Positions 1 to 7,511 of a stretch of 15,053 nt of DNA are shown piece by piece. Each line of letters opens with the position of its first letter. Within the stretch, counting starts at the first letter, position 1. Source of the stretch: an uncultured Veillonella sp. (GTDB taxonomy: Bacteria; Bacillota; Negativicutes; Veillonellales; Veillonellaceae); contig NZ_CAJLUB010000034.1 of the NCBI RefSeq assembly GCF_905209685.1, positions 1 to 15,053 of the forward strand. Reading direction: 5' to 3'. A program made the translations under genes and the position numbers. The notes beneath the pieces are model-generated. The model saw only the letters and a list, made by a program, of their open reading frames with translations. It did not search any database and was not told where the DNA came from.

Positions 1-66
1 TTTTATAAATTTATATGTAAAAACGTAAAGAATTATTAGTAAACTCTCTATTTTTACCGCTAACTC

Positions 67-95
67 AGTATACTATATATGGTGGTTGTTTTCAA
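67..95 (-). promoter_or_regulatory. Sigma-70-type promoter reading out of the left edge
   Basis: On the minus strand there is a -35 box TTGAAA (positions 95-90), a 17-nt spacer, and a -10 box TATACT (positions 72-67). Each box matches the consensus at five of six bases. Transcription would begin near position 60 and run left, out of the window, presumably into the next gene. It lies just downstream of the terminator at 116-168, as expected for a fresh transcription unit. The remaining sequence, 1-66, is AT-rich; I see no gene there and take it as a 5' untranslated leader. Confidence 0.6.
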
Positions 96-115
96 GAACA
101 AATACTATATAAAGT

Positions 116-168
116 AAAAATAGGCTCTTTCAGCCATGCTAATATAGCATGAATAAAAGAACCTATTT
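116..168 (-). terminator. Rho-independent terminator of the PHP gene
   Basis: Outer arms at 118-130 and 156-168 pair over 13 bp with one G-U wobble. Inside them is a second perfect 7-bp stem (135-141 with 145-151) around a 3-nt loop. On the minus strand the hairpin runs into a U-run (120-116). It begins 3 nt past the TAA stop of the PHP gene at 172. The outer stem is nearly symmetric, so it may also stop transcription arriving on the plus strand. Confidence 0.85.
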
Positions 169-171
169 AAA

Positions 172-975
172 TTATAATGTAAACCCAAATAGACGAGTCA
201 AGAAGTTAGATTTTTGACCTACCCAACTAGGAGGAACAGTAGGATAGAATGTGCGATCAGCTAAAAGATCGCGCTCATTGAGATGAATATTTGGCAACAA
301 ATCTTTTTTGTATGTACTGTCTAATTTAGAAATAGCTTCTACATACCCTTGATGCGCTTGTACATCACTTTCATTGCAATAACCAGTACCAAAGAAATGA
401 ATTAATCCATTACGATATAATTCGATTGCTCTATGATAATTAGCATTACTATGATTAAAGGATGCCATGTTACATTGAATTAAAATCCCTTTATCTACCC
501 ATTCCAATAACTGTTCTGGCTTTGTAAATAATTGGCGATGCGTTTCTACTTCACTAATAATAGGAACAATGTCCATATCTAGTAAGCTTAGCAACCATGC
601 ATTAATATGGTGAACTTTACTATTTTCAGGTAATGCTACTAACATAAAATGGCTATTACCCAACAGATACTGATTGCGATGAGCAACGATATATTCAATC
701 ATTTCATCACAAAGCAAAACGCGAGCACCACCATGAATAGTTACATCCACTTGTTGTTCCCCTACAGCAAGCTTCACATCATTCAATGTTGTTTCCATCT
801 CATCCCATGTATTCATATCCATAGATACGGTTACATCAGGTGTACTAAAAATATCTGTAATACCTTGTTCAGCCAAGGATTTTATCATTTTTACTGATTC
901 TGCCATTGTTTGTGGCCCTTGAGGCCCTAACACAGCTGGCAAAATGCAACCATGTAAGTCAACCACGCGATTCAT
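172..975 (-). CDS. CpsB/YwqE-like PHP-family protein, probably catalytically inactive
   Basis: This 267-aa protein has the length and layout of the CpsB/CapC/YwqE family. Those are Mn-dependent tyrosine phosphatases that reverse autophosphorylation of the CpsD-type kinase and so tune capsule chain length. The family outline is visible: N-terminal DLHxxILP (residues 6-13), ES..M and GI..I.STP (to residue 46), DIVPII (135-140) and IQCNMAS (166-172). The metal ligands are nearly all replaced: the HxH motif is H8-x-C10, the following DDG is missing, TPH is TPD47, the GAE glutamate is R85, the IEF glutamate is A114, the AHxER histidine is E142, and SDxH is TGYC (197-200). I infer a pseudophosphatase, perhaps binding a partner or regulating. 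The start has a moderate AAGGGA ribosome site. The gene stands alone between its own promoter and terminator, with no internal stops or frameshift. Family assignment is fairly sure; lack of activity is inferred. Confidence 0.75.
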   Translation of the reverse strand: MNRVVDLHGCILPAVLGPQGPQTMAESVKMIKSLAEQGITDIFSTPDVTVSMDMNTWDEMETTLNDVKLAVGEQQVDVTIHGGARVLLCDEMIEYIVAHRNQYLLGNSHFMLVALPENSKVHHINAWLLSLLDMDIVPIISEVETHRQLFTKPEQLLEWVDKGILIQCNMASFNHSNANYHRAIELYRNGLIHFFGTGYCNESDVQAHQGYVEAISKLDSTYKKDLLPNIHLNERDLLADRTFYPTVPPSWVGQKSNFLTRLFGFTL

Positions 976-1069
976 ATTCTTTCCCTTCTACTTACGATAA
1001 TCCCTTACAGAAATCGTTCTCTTTATAAAGTTCATGTTTATCTCATTTATTTTTCATTTTCTATTCATG

Positions 1070-1098
1070 ATTATATCAAGGGAAAAGTGGCTTGTACA
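1070..1098 (-). promoter_or_regulatory. Extended -10 promoter of the PHP gene
   Basis: On the minus strand a -35-like TGTACA (1098-1093, four of six matches to TTGACA) is followed by 17 nt and a perfect TATAAT (1075-1070). TG one base before the -10 gives an extended -10 element. The start site would be near 1063, leaving a leader of about 87 nt before the ATG at 975. Together with the terminator upstream at 1176-1214, this makes the PHP gene an independent transcription unit. A second TATAAT at 1129-1124 has no convincing -35 box. Confidence 0.65.
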
Positions 1099-1175
1099 GT
1101 GGTTTTTATATAAAAATAGATAAATTATAATATGTTCATTTAATATATTTTTTATATTTTCATGTTATCTTCATT

Positions 1176-1214
1176 AAAAATACCTCATAATCGCTAAGAT
1201 TATGAGGTATTTTT
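1176..1214 (-). terminator. Rho-independent terminator ending the polysaccharide operon
   Basis: This is a perfect 17-bp inverted repeat (1176-1192 with 1198-1214) around a 5-nt loop. The arms end in A5/T5, so the minus-strand transcript ends in a U-run and the structure is symmetric enough to work from either side. It lies 24 nt past the stop codon of the VanZ-like gene, the last gene of the operon, and separates it from the PHP gene. No comparable hairpin occurs anywhere from here to the right edge. Confidence 0.9.
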
Positions 1215-1238
1215 ACATATTTGTATATTATTAACAAT

Positions 1239-1685
1239 TTAATTTTTAAATGTACTTCGTTTATACCTGATGTAATGGGCTAGCTTTACTACTAGAATAC
1301 CAATAACGACACCAACAGTATCAATTAAAATATCAGAAAGTTGAGAGCTACGACCTGGTGAGAACAATTGTATAAATTCATCAAGACCAGCTATCAACAT
1401 GCCTAAACCTATGGTCTTTATTACGGTACCGTATGTAATATATCGACGTAGAATCGTATATAAAACACCACCAAGGATTGTAAACTCTGTAAGATGGGCT
1501 AACTTTCGAACAATCCTATTCAAGGTCCATATATTTCCATGAAAGCCTAACTTATTTACTATAGGAGCAAAGATCTCTGCAAAGAGCAAGCTAATTCCAT
1601 CTGAAGATCCGCCATTTTGCATCGAATTATCCCATATAAAAAATACAATTAGACCTAATAGAATATATAGTATCCAACGTTTCAT
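1239..1685 (-). CDS. VanZ-like family membrane protein
   Basis: This small 148-aa integral membrane protein has an N-terminal hydrophobic helix (about 3-18) and roughly three further membrane segments (about 67-80, 88-101 and 118-138). The VanZ-like signature is clear: RKxAHxTEF at 60-68, and DEFIQ-x-F-x-PGR followed by a D-x-x-ID-x-x-G pattern across 102-125. VanZ itself gives low-level teicoplanin resistance by an unknown route. Many homologues sit in surface-glycan loci and their biochemical role is unknown, so I do not infer antibiotic resistance. A TAGGAGAG ribosome site supports the ATG. It is the last gene of the operon, 34 nt after the UDP-glucose dehydrogenase gene and directly before the terminator. 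An accessory role in envelope glycan assembly is a guess from position. Confidence 0.85.
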   Translation of the reverse strand: MKRWILYILLGLIVFFIWDNSMQNGGSSDGISLLFAEIFAPIVNKLGFHGNIWTLNRIVRKLAHLTEFTILGGVLYTILRRYITYGTVIKTIGLGMLIAGLDEFIQLFSPGRSSQLSDILIDTVGVVIGILVVKLAHYIRYKRSTFKN

Positions 1686-1719
1686 ATTACTCTCCTAAAC
1701 GCCATAATACATATCTATC

Positions 1720-2886
1720 TTAATCGCGGTCAAAAATATCTCTTGTATAAACTTTATCCTTCACATCTTCTAAGCTCTTATCCCAACGATTAGCGACTAT
1801 AACGTCACTAACACGTTTAAAATCTTCAAAGTTGCGAATAACAGGTGAATTAAAGAAATCTTCTGCATCAAGAGTCGGTTCATAAACAACTACGGCAATC
1901 CCCTTTGCCTTGATACGCTTCATTACACCTTGAATTGCAGATGCTCTAAAATTATCAGAATTCATTTTCATCGTCAAGCGATAAATACCAACAATTTTAG
2001 GATTCTTCCCTATAATAACATCTGCAACATGATCTTTACGCGTTCTATTAGCATCAACAATAGCAGAGATTAAATTTTGTGGAACATCATTATAGTTAGC
2101 TAATAATTGCTTAGTATCTTTTGGCAAACAATACCCACCATAACCAAAGGATGGATTATTATAGAAGTCTCCAATACGAGGATCTAAACAAACGCCATTG
2201 ATGATTTGGCTTGTATTAAGGCCACGAACCTCAGCATAAGAATCTAACTCATTAAAGTATGCAACGCGCAATGCCAAATACGTATTAGCAAATAATTTAA
2301 TCGCTTCTGCTTCCGTAGAGTCTGTATATAATTGAGGTACATGTTCCTTAATAGCACCATCAGCTAATAGTTGTCCAAAACGGCGGGCCCGTTCAGAGTC
2401 TTCCCCTACCACAATACGAGAAGGATGTAAATTATCATATAAAGCTTTACCTTCGCGTAAGAACTCTGGAGAGAATATCAAGTTCTCTGTATTAAATTCC
2501 TTACGCATTTGAACGGTGTACCCAACTGGCACAGTGGACTTAATAATCATAACAGCATCTGGATTAATATCTAATACTGTTTTAATAACTTGTTCTACAG
2601 AAGAGGTATCAAAAAAGTTCTTTTGAGGATCGTAGTTAGTAGGCGTTGAAATAATAACATACTCAGCACCTTTAAAAGCTTCTACAGGATCTAATGTAGC
2701 TTTAAAGTTTAACTTCTTAGTAGCTAAATACTCCTGCAATTCCGCATCTACAATAGGCGACTCTTTGCGATTTAGCATTTCAACCTTTTCAGGGATAATA
2801 TCGAGGGCCACCACTTCATTATGTTGTGCTAATAAAACACCGTTTGAAAGGCCTACATAGCCTGTACCAGCAATCGCAATCTTCAT
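1720..2886 (-). CDS. ugd: UDP-glucose 6-dehydrogenase
   Basis: This 388-aa cytoplasmic enzyme oxidises UDP-glucose to UDP-glucuronate with two NAD+. The N-terminal Rossmann domain has GTGYVG at 7-12. The central motifs EFLREGKA (141-148) and K197/N201 in the helix after TEAEAIKLF are present. The catalytic cysteine is C253 in [11 protein letters not shown], the family's thiohemiacetal-forming residue. The UDP-binding C-terminal domain is complete and the length is usual for the short bacterial Ugd form. The ATG directly abuts the TAA of the 4-epimerase gene, with a GGAGGG ribosome site inside the end of that gene, implying coupled translation. Next to the epimerase this gives a pathway from UDP-Glc to UDP-GlcA to UDP-GalA. 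GDP-mannose dehydrogenase belongs to the same superfamily, but the epimerase neighbour favours UDP-glucose. Confidence 0.93.
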   Translation of the reverse strand: MKIAIAGTGYVGLSNGVLLAQHNEVVALDIIPEKVEMLNRKESPIVDAELQEYLATKKLNFKATLDPVEAFKGAEYVIISTPTNYDPQKNFFDTSSVEQVIKTVLDINPDAVMIIKSTVPVGYTVQMRKEFNTENLIFSPEFLREGKALYDNLHPSRIVVGEDSERARRFGQLLADGAIKEHVPQLYTDSTEAEAIKLFANTYLALRVAYFNELDSYAEVRGLNTSQIINGVCLDPRIGDFYNNPSFGYGGYCLPKDTKQLLANYNDVPQNLISAIVDANRTRKDHVADVIIGKNPKIVGIYRLTMKMNSDNFRASAIQGVMKRIKAKGIAVVVYEPTLDAEDFFNSPVIRNFEDFKRVSDVIVANRWDKSLEDVKDKVYTRDIFDRD

Positions 2887-3984
2887 TTATTTGCCCTCCG
2901 TCATGTAAAACTCTTTATACCATATAGCAAATTTCCGTAACCCTTCACGTAAAGATGTATTTGGCTTGAATCCAAAATCTTCTTCTAGAGCACTTGTATC
3001 TGCATAGGTAACAGGTACATCGCCTGGTTGCATCGCCACTAATTCTTTATGTTCTTCAAAATTATAATCCTCTGGTAATACGCCCGCAGCAACTAATTCT
3101 TCAGATAGAATACGCACAAAATCAAGTAAATTTTCAGGATGACTATTACCAATATTATAAATAGCATACGGAGGAACCGGTAAACCATCGGCACCGTTGC
3201 GACGTTCTGGAGCCGCACACATGACCTTAGATACGCCCTCTACTATATCATCAATATAGGTAAAGTCACGTTTACAGTTACCATAGTTAAAGATTTTTAT
3301 AGTGCCACCGTTCCGCAACGTATTAGTAAAGCCAAAGTATGCCATATCTGGACGCCCCGCTGGACCGTACACAGTGAAGAAACGAAGCCCTGTACTAGGA
3401 ATGTTATATAACTTGGCATAAGAATAAGCCAATAATTCATTTGATTTTTTAGTAGCCGCATACAGAGAAACTGGGTTATCTACTTTATGCTCTGTAGAGT
3501 ATGGGATTTGTTTATTCGCACCGTATACGGAAGAAGATGATGCATAGACTAAATGCTCTACTCCACTTTCACCGTTATCATACGAATGACGACAAGCCTC
3601 TAATATATTGTAGAAACCAATAATATTAGACTCGATATAAGCATCTGGGTTTGTAATAGAGTAACGAACACCAGCTTGTGCTGCTAAGTTAACAACAACA
3701 CGTGGTTTATAAGTAGAAAAGATTTCTTCAATAAAAGCCTTATCTGCAATATTACCTTTTTTAAAGATCCACGTATTTTTATTATCTTTGCTCATCTCAT
3801 CAATTTGTTGCAAACGATAATCCTTTAAAGCCACGTCATAGTAATCATTAACAGAATCTATGCCGATAATTTGAGTTCCTTCTGCTTCAGATAAAAGGGA
3901 CATAACAAGATTAGCCCCTACAAATCCAGCGGCTCCCGTTACTAGGATCACCGTATTGTTTAAATCTACATTTTTTGAAAGCAT
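2887..3984 (-). CDS. UDP-glucuronate 4-epimerase (extended SDR)
   Basis: This 365-aa NAD-dependent extended SDR probably interconverts UDP-glucuronate and UDP-galacturonate. Numbered from my start, it has the Rossmann motif GAAGFVG (17-23), AAQAGVRYS (101-109), SSSSVYG (149-155), the catalytic Y175-x3-K179, and RFFTVYGPAGRPDMAYF (201-217). The AGVRYS and GRPDMA segments are characteristic of the GlcA 4-epimerase subgroup. I place the start at the ATG at 3984. An ATG 15 nt upstream (3999) lies at the edge of the AAAGGAG ribosome site, which is correctly spaced for 3984 and has no ribosome site of its own. The gene lies 26 nt after the flippase gene and abuts ugd, its expected supplier of substrate. 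Substrate choice is inferred from motifs and neighbours; UDP-glucose 4-epimerase is less likely. Confidence 0.88.
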   Translation of the reverse strand: MLSKNVDLNNTVILVTGAAGFVGANLVMSLLSEAEGTQIIGIDSVNDYYDVALKDYRLQQIDEMSKDNKNTWIFKKGNIADKAFIEEIFSTYKPRVVVNLAAQAGVRYSITNPDAYIESNIIGFYNILEACRHSYDNGESGVEHLVYASSSSVYGANKQIPYSTEHKVDNPVSLYAATKKSNELLAYSYAKLYNIPSTGLRFFTVYGPAGRPDMAYFGFTNTLRNGGTIKIFNYGNCKRDFTYIDDIVEGVSKVMCAAPERRNGADGLPVPPYAIYNIGNSHPENLLDFVRILSEELVAAGVLPEDYNFEEHKELVAMQPGDVPVTYADTSALEEDFGFKPNTSLREGLRKFAIWYKEFYMTEGK

Positions 3985-3989
3985 ATGTA

Positions 3990-3996
3990 CTCCTTT
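3990..3996 (-). promoter_or_regulatory. Ribosome site that decides the 4-epimerase start
   Basis: The minus-strand AAAGGAG at 3996-3990 lies 5 nt before the ATG at 3984. The longer alternative ATG at 3999-3997 touches this site from upstream, so it cannot use it. This supports the shorter, 365-aa protein. Confidence 0.8.
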
Positions 3997-4010
3997 CATA
4001 GTTCTGTTAA

Positions 4011-5462
4011 TTATGAGCGTCTTACTTTACGTAACACTTTATCAACGCCAGAAGTAATAATGGTACGCTCAGATGGAATGATACATAAAATAACCACATA
4101 TAGTATTACGCATAACATCATACAAGCTATAGTCCACCACACCGCATCATATATATGTAAAACACTATACGCAATAGCGCCAACAATAGATGCGGTGATT
4201 AGATATACACCTATATTAGTAATCACACGTAAGGCACTCATATGGATAAATAATCCCAAGAAAATCATGGCAACCATTAACATTTCCATGCGTACTATTG
4301 AACGTGCATAGACAAATGTACTAAAGTCATACTGAATACAAATATAAATTACAGGTATTAATACAACTAAGTGCAATATTTGAGTCCAGAATGATAAATT
4401 AGGAACTCCTTTTGCACGGAATACTTCAGAAATCAAATTCGCTGTTACTGTCATAATAGCGGAACTCAAGGCCCAAGATCCCAATACAATACCTGCTAGT
4501 TTCCATTGTGGTCCCAATAAGAGATCAACAATAAAGTCTTGGAATACAAACAATCCTATTCCTATAGGCACTAAGAATAGAGCCATATAGCGTTGGAAGG
4601 TAAAGAATGTATTTGAAAATGCTTGTTGATCATTCTGAACTCGACTTAAGGCTGCAAATAATACAGGTGCCAAGGATGAAGTAGCCATGGCCATAACAGT
4701 CGTTACAATAGCCATAGGCATTTTGTATATTCCTAAATAATAGGCGTCTAAAAAGCGACTAATAATGAAGGTATCCACCCACGCTGTAAGCCAGATGGAA
4801 AATGCTTCAGCTAGTGACCATGCACTATAGCTGAACATCTTCATAAAGACCTGCCCACTAAAGAATAAATGGATTTGATTCTTCCTGCTCTTTAATAAGG
4901 CTAAAGCCGTGAACAACTGAGCCCCTAACATACCGGCGATTAACGACCAATAGTCATAGCCCATGAGTGCCATAGGTATGGATATCAATATAGGCGTTAG
5001 AATTGTAATGAGCCGGATATTAAGAAGAAACTTGAAATTAAAATCCCGTCGATATAGTGCCATCTGTACACTGCTAAAAGCAGATAGCGGAATCATGGCC
5101 CCCATTACAGCTAACGGTATACCTAAACCATCATTACCGACCAATATAGCCAACTCATCACGACCGATTATAATAGCCCCCCATAAGAGTAAAGAAAGCA
5201 CTAAGTTGGCAATAAAAGCTACATCTGTAGCCTCCTGTTTTTCTTTATCACTTTCAAACTCATGCTGTACAAGAAACTTTTGAAATCCCGCATCAGCAAG
5301 CATCTCTGCAAAGGATATAACCATCATAATCGTTGCCAATATACCAAACGCCGTAGGCGCTAACATATGGGCCAATATTATATTTGTTAGTGGTGTAATA
5401 AGCTTTGCTAAAACCTCTGTTATGACAGACCATTTAGCAGCAGCTACTATTTTAGTATCCAT
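4011..5462 (-). CDS. Wzx-like oligosaccharide flippase (MOP superfamily)
   Basis: This 483-aa polytopic membrane protein has about 12-14 hydrophobic segments. It resembles the polysaccharide-transport (Wzx/WzxC-like) branch of the MOP exporters, which flip undecaprenyl-diphosphate-linked repeat units across the inner membrane. The N-terminus reads as typical for the group: an amphipathic start, then LTNIILAHMLAP..FG (about 26-41), and ADAGFQKFLVQ (56-66) after the second helix. The C-terminus is basic (VLRKVRRS). The ATG overlaps the TAA of the CapA gene in TAATG. I see no good ribosome site, so reinitiation by the ribosome finishing CapA is likely. With the Wzy-like protein and the phosphosugar transferase in the same operon, it points to Wzx/Wzy-dependent assembly rather than an ABC-transporter route. 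Which unit it flips cannot be told from sequence. Confidence 0.9.
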   Translation of the reverse strand: MDTKIVAAAKWSVITEVLAKLITPLTNIILAHMLAPTAFGILATIMMVISFAEMLADAGFQKFLVQHEFESDKEKQEATDVAFIANLVLSLLLWGAIIIGRDELAILVGNDGLGIPLAVMGAMIPLSAFSSVQMALYRRDFNFKFLLNIRLITILTPILISIPMALMGYDYWSLIAGMLGAQLFTALALLKSRKNQIHLFFSGQVFMKMFSYSAWSLAEAFSIWLTAWVDTFIISRFLDAYYLGIYKMPMAIVTTVMAMATSSLAPVLFAALSRVQNDQQAFSNTFFTFQRYMALFLVPIGIGLFVFQDFIVDLLLGPQWKLAGIVLGSWALSSAIMTVTANLISEVFRAKGVPNLSFWTQILHLVVLIPVIYICIQYDFSTFVYARSIVRMEMLMVAMIFLGLFIHMSALRVITNIGVYLITASIVGAIAYSVLHIYDAVWWTIACMMLCVILYVVILCIIPSERTIITSGVDKVLRKVRRS

Positions 5463-6625
5463 TATTTTTTATTGATATTCTTAATGCCCCGCAAGAATAA
5501 TTCATGGTGAGCTTCACATTCCAAGTAATTTTGAATTGCTAAATAACTTGTTTTTCCTAATAGGAGTTGCATTAATTTTCTACCAAATAATGCATTGATT
5601 GCACGTATAATAAATGATCTACCGATAAATTCACGTAAATAACGCTTTACATGTGTATCAGCAAAATCTTTATAGGCTTGTACTACAAAATGAGCATCTC
5701 TAATGTGTTCACTTCGTTGTTTATAGGCTGTCAAAGTTTCATCTGCTTCTGACTCAGTAGCTAAACGCGTTCCCAGTTCCGTACTACGAATTGGCACTTC
5801 AGAGATAATAAAACTATCCTTTGTTGCCTCTACACGGATTAATAAGGAATCTTTTACGAATTCCTTATGGTTTATATAAGATTCAGAATTAAAAATAAAG
5901 TTACCTTGACCATAAATAATGGTACCCTCACCATAATCTTCACGGGTTCCTATACAATGACTATGTTGGCAAATTACAAGATTTGCCCCTTTATCAACAA
6001 ATTTGCGGCAATATCTCTGGAGCATTGGCGATGGGTAGCGATAAAACTCCTTCCCACCATGATATAGAACGATAACATAATCACATGTTTTCTTTAACGC
6101 TTCTACATCATCAAAGCTGTCCAATACATCAAAGGGGTTGGCCCCCATTGTATGACAAGAAGCAACGGTAAACTCATGTTCTGCACATAGGTAAAATCCT
6201 ATACGTATACCTTCTTTTTCAAAGATAAATGGCTTTTTAGCTTCCTTTACATTAGCACCAGCACCTGCATTTTTAATATCATGCTTTTTTAATAGCTCTA
6301 ATGTAGTTGTTAACCCTTCTACTCCATGATCTAAGCAATGATTATTAGCCAGTGTTAAAAATATAGGCTCTAAAGCTTTATATCCGTAAATTGTTTTTGT
6401 GGGCGACTTTAAATTATTACCAAATTTATCAATCGGAGTAGATGCATCAGTTAAGGGCACCTCTAGATTAAACACATTTAAATCAGATTGATTAAAGAGG
6501 CCTAACAATTCTTTACCAACTAAAGCTTCTACATTACCAGTTTCAAATAATTCTCTGTTTATATCCGTAGGGACAAAATCAGCCCCGATGTACAGTTTCA
6601 AGGTGTAACCACTCTCCCAATTCAT
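5462..6625 (-). CDS. CapA-family protein (PGA_cap, metallophosphatase-like fold)
   Basis: This 387-aa protein belongs to the CapA/PgsA family, named for poly-gamma-glutamate capsule synthesis. Family motifs appear in order: GADF (14-17, usually GD), NLE (53-55), LANNHCLDHG (92-101), HGG (189-191, often HWG), QHSHCIG (220-226, usually a GHHPH-type motif) and YGQGNFIF (238-245). The histidines and asparagines of a calcineurin-like metal centre are largely kept. B. anthracis CapA has an N-terminal membrane anchor; this protein starts directly on the domain and has no signal peptide, so it looks cytoplasmic. Start choice is open: the ATG at 6625 overlaps the ATP-grasp gene by 47 nt and lacks a ribosome site, while a TTG at 6601 has GGGAG 12 nt upstream. 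Close homologues occur in glycan operons without polyglutamate, so the substrate is unknown. Its pairing with a TupA-like ATP-grasp hints at peptide or amide chemistry. Confidence 0.85.
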   Translation of the reverse strand: MNWESGYTLKLYIGADFVPTDINRELFETGNVEALVGKELLGLFNQSDLNVFNLEVPLTDASTPIDKFGNNLKSPTKTIYGYKALEPIFLTLANNHCLDHGVEGLTTTLELLKKHDIKNAGAGANVKEAKKPFIFEKEGIRIGFYLCAEHEFTVASCHTMGANPFDVLDSFDDVEALKKTCDYVIVLYHGGKEFYRYPSPMLQRYCRKFVDKGANLVICQHSHCIGTREDYGEGTIIYGQGNFIFNSESYINHKEFVKDSLLIRVEATKDSFIISEVPIRSTELGTRLATESEADETLTAYKQRSEHIRDAHFVVQAYKDFADTHVKRYLREFIGRSFIIRAINALFGRKLMQLLLGKTSYLAIQNYLECEAHHELFLRGIKNINKK

Positions 6626-7511
6626 AATCTTTTGATATAGGACGAAACTTTTCTAATCCTGCACCAGGGAAGAACGTTAACTCTCCAATATACAGTCGTC
6701 CCTTTATTTCATAGAAATCAACACGTAAAAACGGACAATCCTTACTTAGCTCAGCTGTGAGACGTTTCATCTCCTCATACGTAGCTGGCTTCGGAAACTC
6801 CGTAGGTAATGGAGGATAATGACCAAAATGAATCCCCATAGGCTCCCAATCAATATTATAGAAGTTCATACGCGTTCCAGTCTTTGAAAAGCGATCTGAA
6901 CATACTACAGTTAACTTTGGTTCTCCATGGAAGGAATACATCTTATAGTCTAATAAATCATCATTGCCCAATTCAGAAATATATTCTTCTGCTATAATAC
7001 GACGCGGTACATTCTGATAAGCCCATTCTCTGGCAATTTTAGAATAATCACGTTTTAGAGATGCTCTTAACTTTGCTTTAGCTGCCTCTCGATCAAGGGA
7101 TGACTTATCTTTACAAATAACGATGCCCCCACTATCATGTGTACATTTCAAAACAAATTGATTAGGCAATGCATCAAAGTCGATATCCTCTACGGAATCC
7201 CAAACAGCCAGTGTGGGAATTATATATTGATCGCCTACACGCTGAGAAATAAAATGTTTAGCCTCATGCTTATCTACCATTACTGTTTGTATAGGCTCTC
7301 TATAATTAACCTTTAGCCATTGTAACTTTTCGCTGAAAGTTTTTGGATTCTCTAAGTCTAAAGGATATCCCATGTATTTAGGAAATACCTTCTTTAAAAA
7401 CTCTTCATCCGATAAAGAGTCATAATAACCCAATTTAATCAATACTCGCGTGCGATAGTAAGGTTTTGTTAAAAAGGACATGCCAACTTTACACAATTTG
7501 CTGAGCTTCAT
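6579..7511 (-). CDS. TupA-like ATP-grasp protein
   Basis: This 310-aa protein has the features of the TupA-like ATP-grasp family, named after a gene for teichuronopeptide synthesis in alkaliphilic Bacillus. ATP-grasp enzymes activate a carboxylate as acyl-phosphate and join it to an amine. Visible elements are NPKTFSEKLQWLK (55-67), FVLKCTHDSGG (119-129, nucleotide-binding lysine and glycine loop), IIAEEY (172-177, hinge acids), DYKMYSFHGEPKL (188-200), and RVDFYE with ELTFFPGAG (264-285, metal-binding D265 and E277). All expected acidic and lysine positions seem present, so it is probably active. AAGGAC before the ATG gives a clear ribosome site, and the gene overlaps the polymerase gene by 23 nt and the CapA gene by up to 47 nt. 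Some databases label such proteins glycosyltransferases; the fold signature argues against that. The substrate is unknown; a uronate carboxylate is attractive given ugd and the epimerase nearby. Confidence 0.82.
   Translation of the reverse strand: MKLSKLCKVGMSFLTKPYYRTRVLIKLGYYDSLSDEEFLKKVFPKYMGYPLDLENPKTFSEKLQWLKVNYREPIQTVMVDKHEAKHFISQRVGDQYIIPTLAVWDSVEDIDFDALPNQFVLKCTHDSGGIVICKDKSSLDREAAKAKLRASLKRDYSKIAREWAYQNVPRRIIAEEYISELGNDDLLDYKMYSFHGEPKLTVVCSDRFSKTGTRMNFYNIDWEPMGIHFGHYPPLPTEFPKPATYEEMKRLTAELSKDCPFLRVDFYEIKGRLYIGELTFFPGAGLEKFRPISKDYELGEWLHLETVHRG

Noticed and set aside
1239..1685. Glycopeptide-resistance gene
   Set aside because: Only VanZ-like similarity is present, with no vanA/H/X-type neighbours, and the gene is part of a glycan operon.
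3985..4311. Plus-strand open frame opposite the flippase 3' end, with other similar plus-strand frames at 4963-5283 and 7892-8197
   Set aside because: All are antisense to strongly supported membrane-protein genes, show no recognisable domain and are best explained as shadows of hydrophobic coding sequence.
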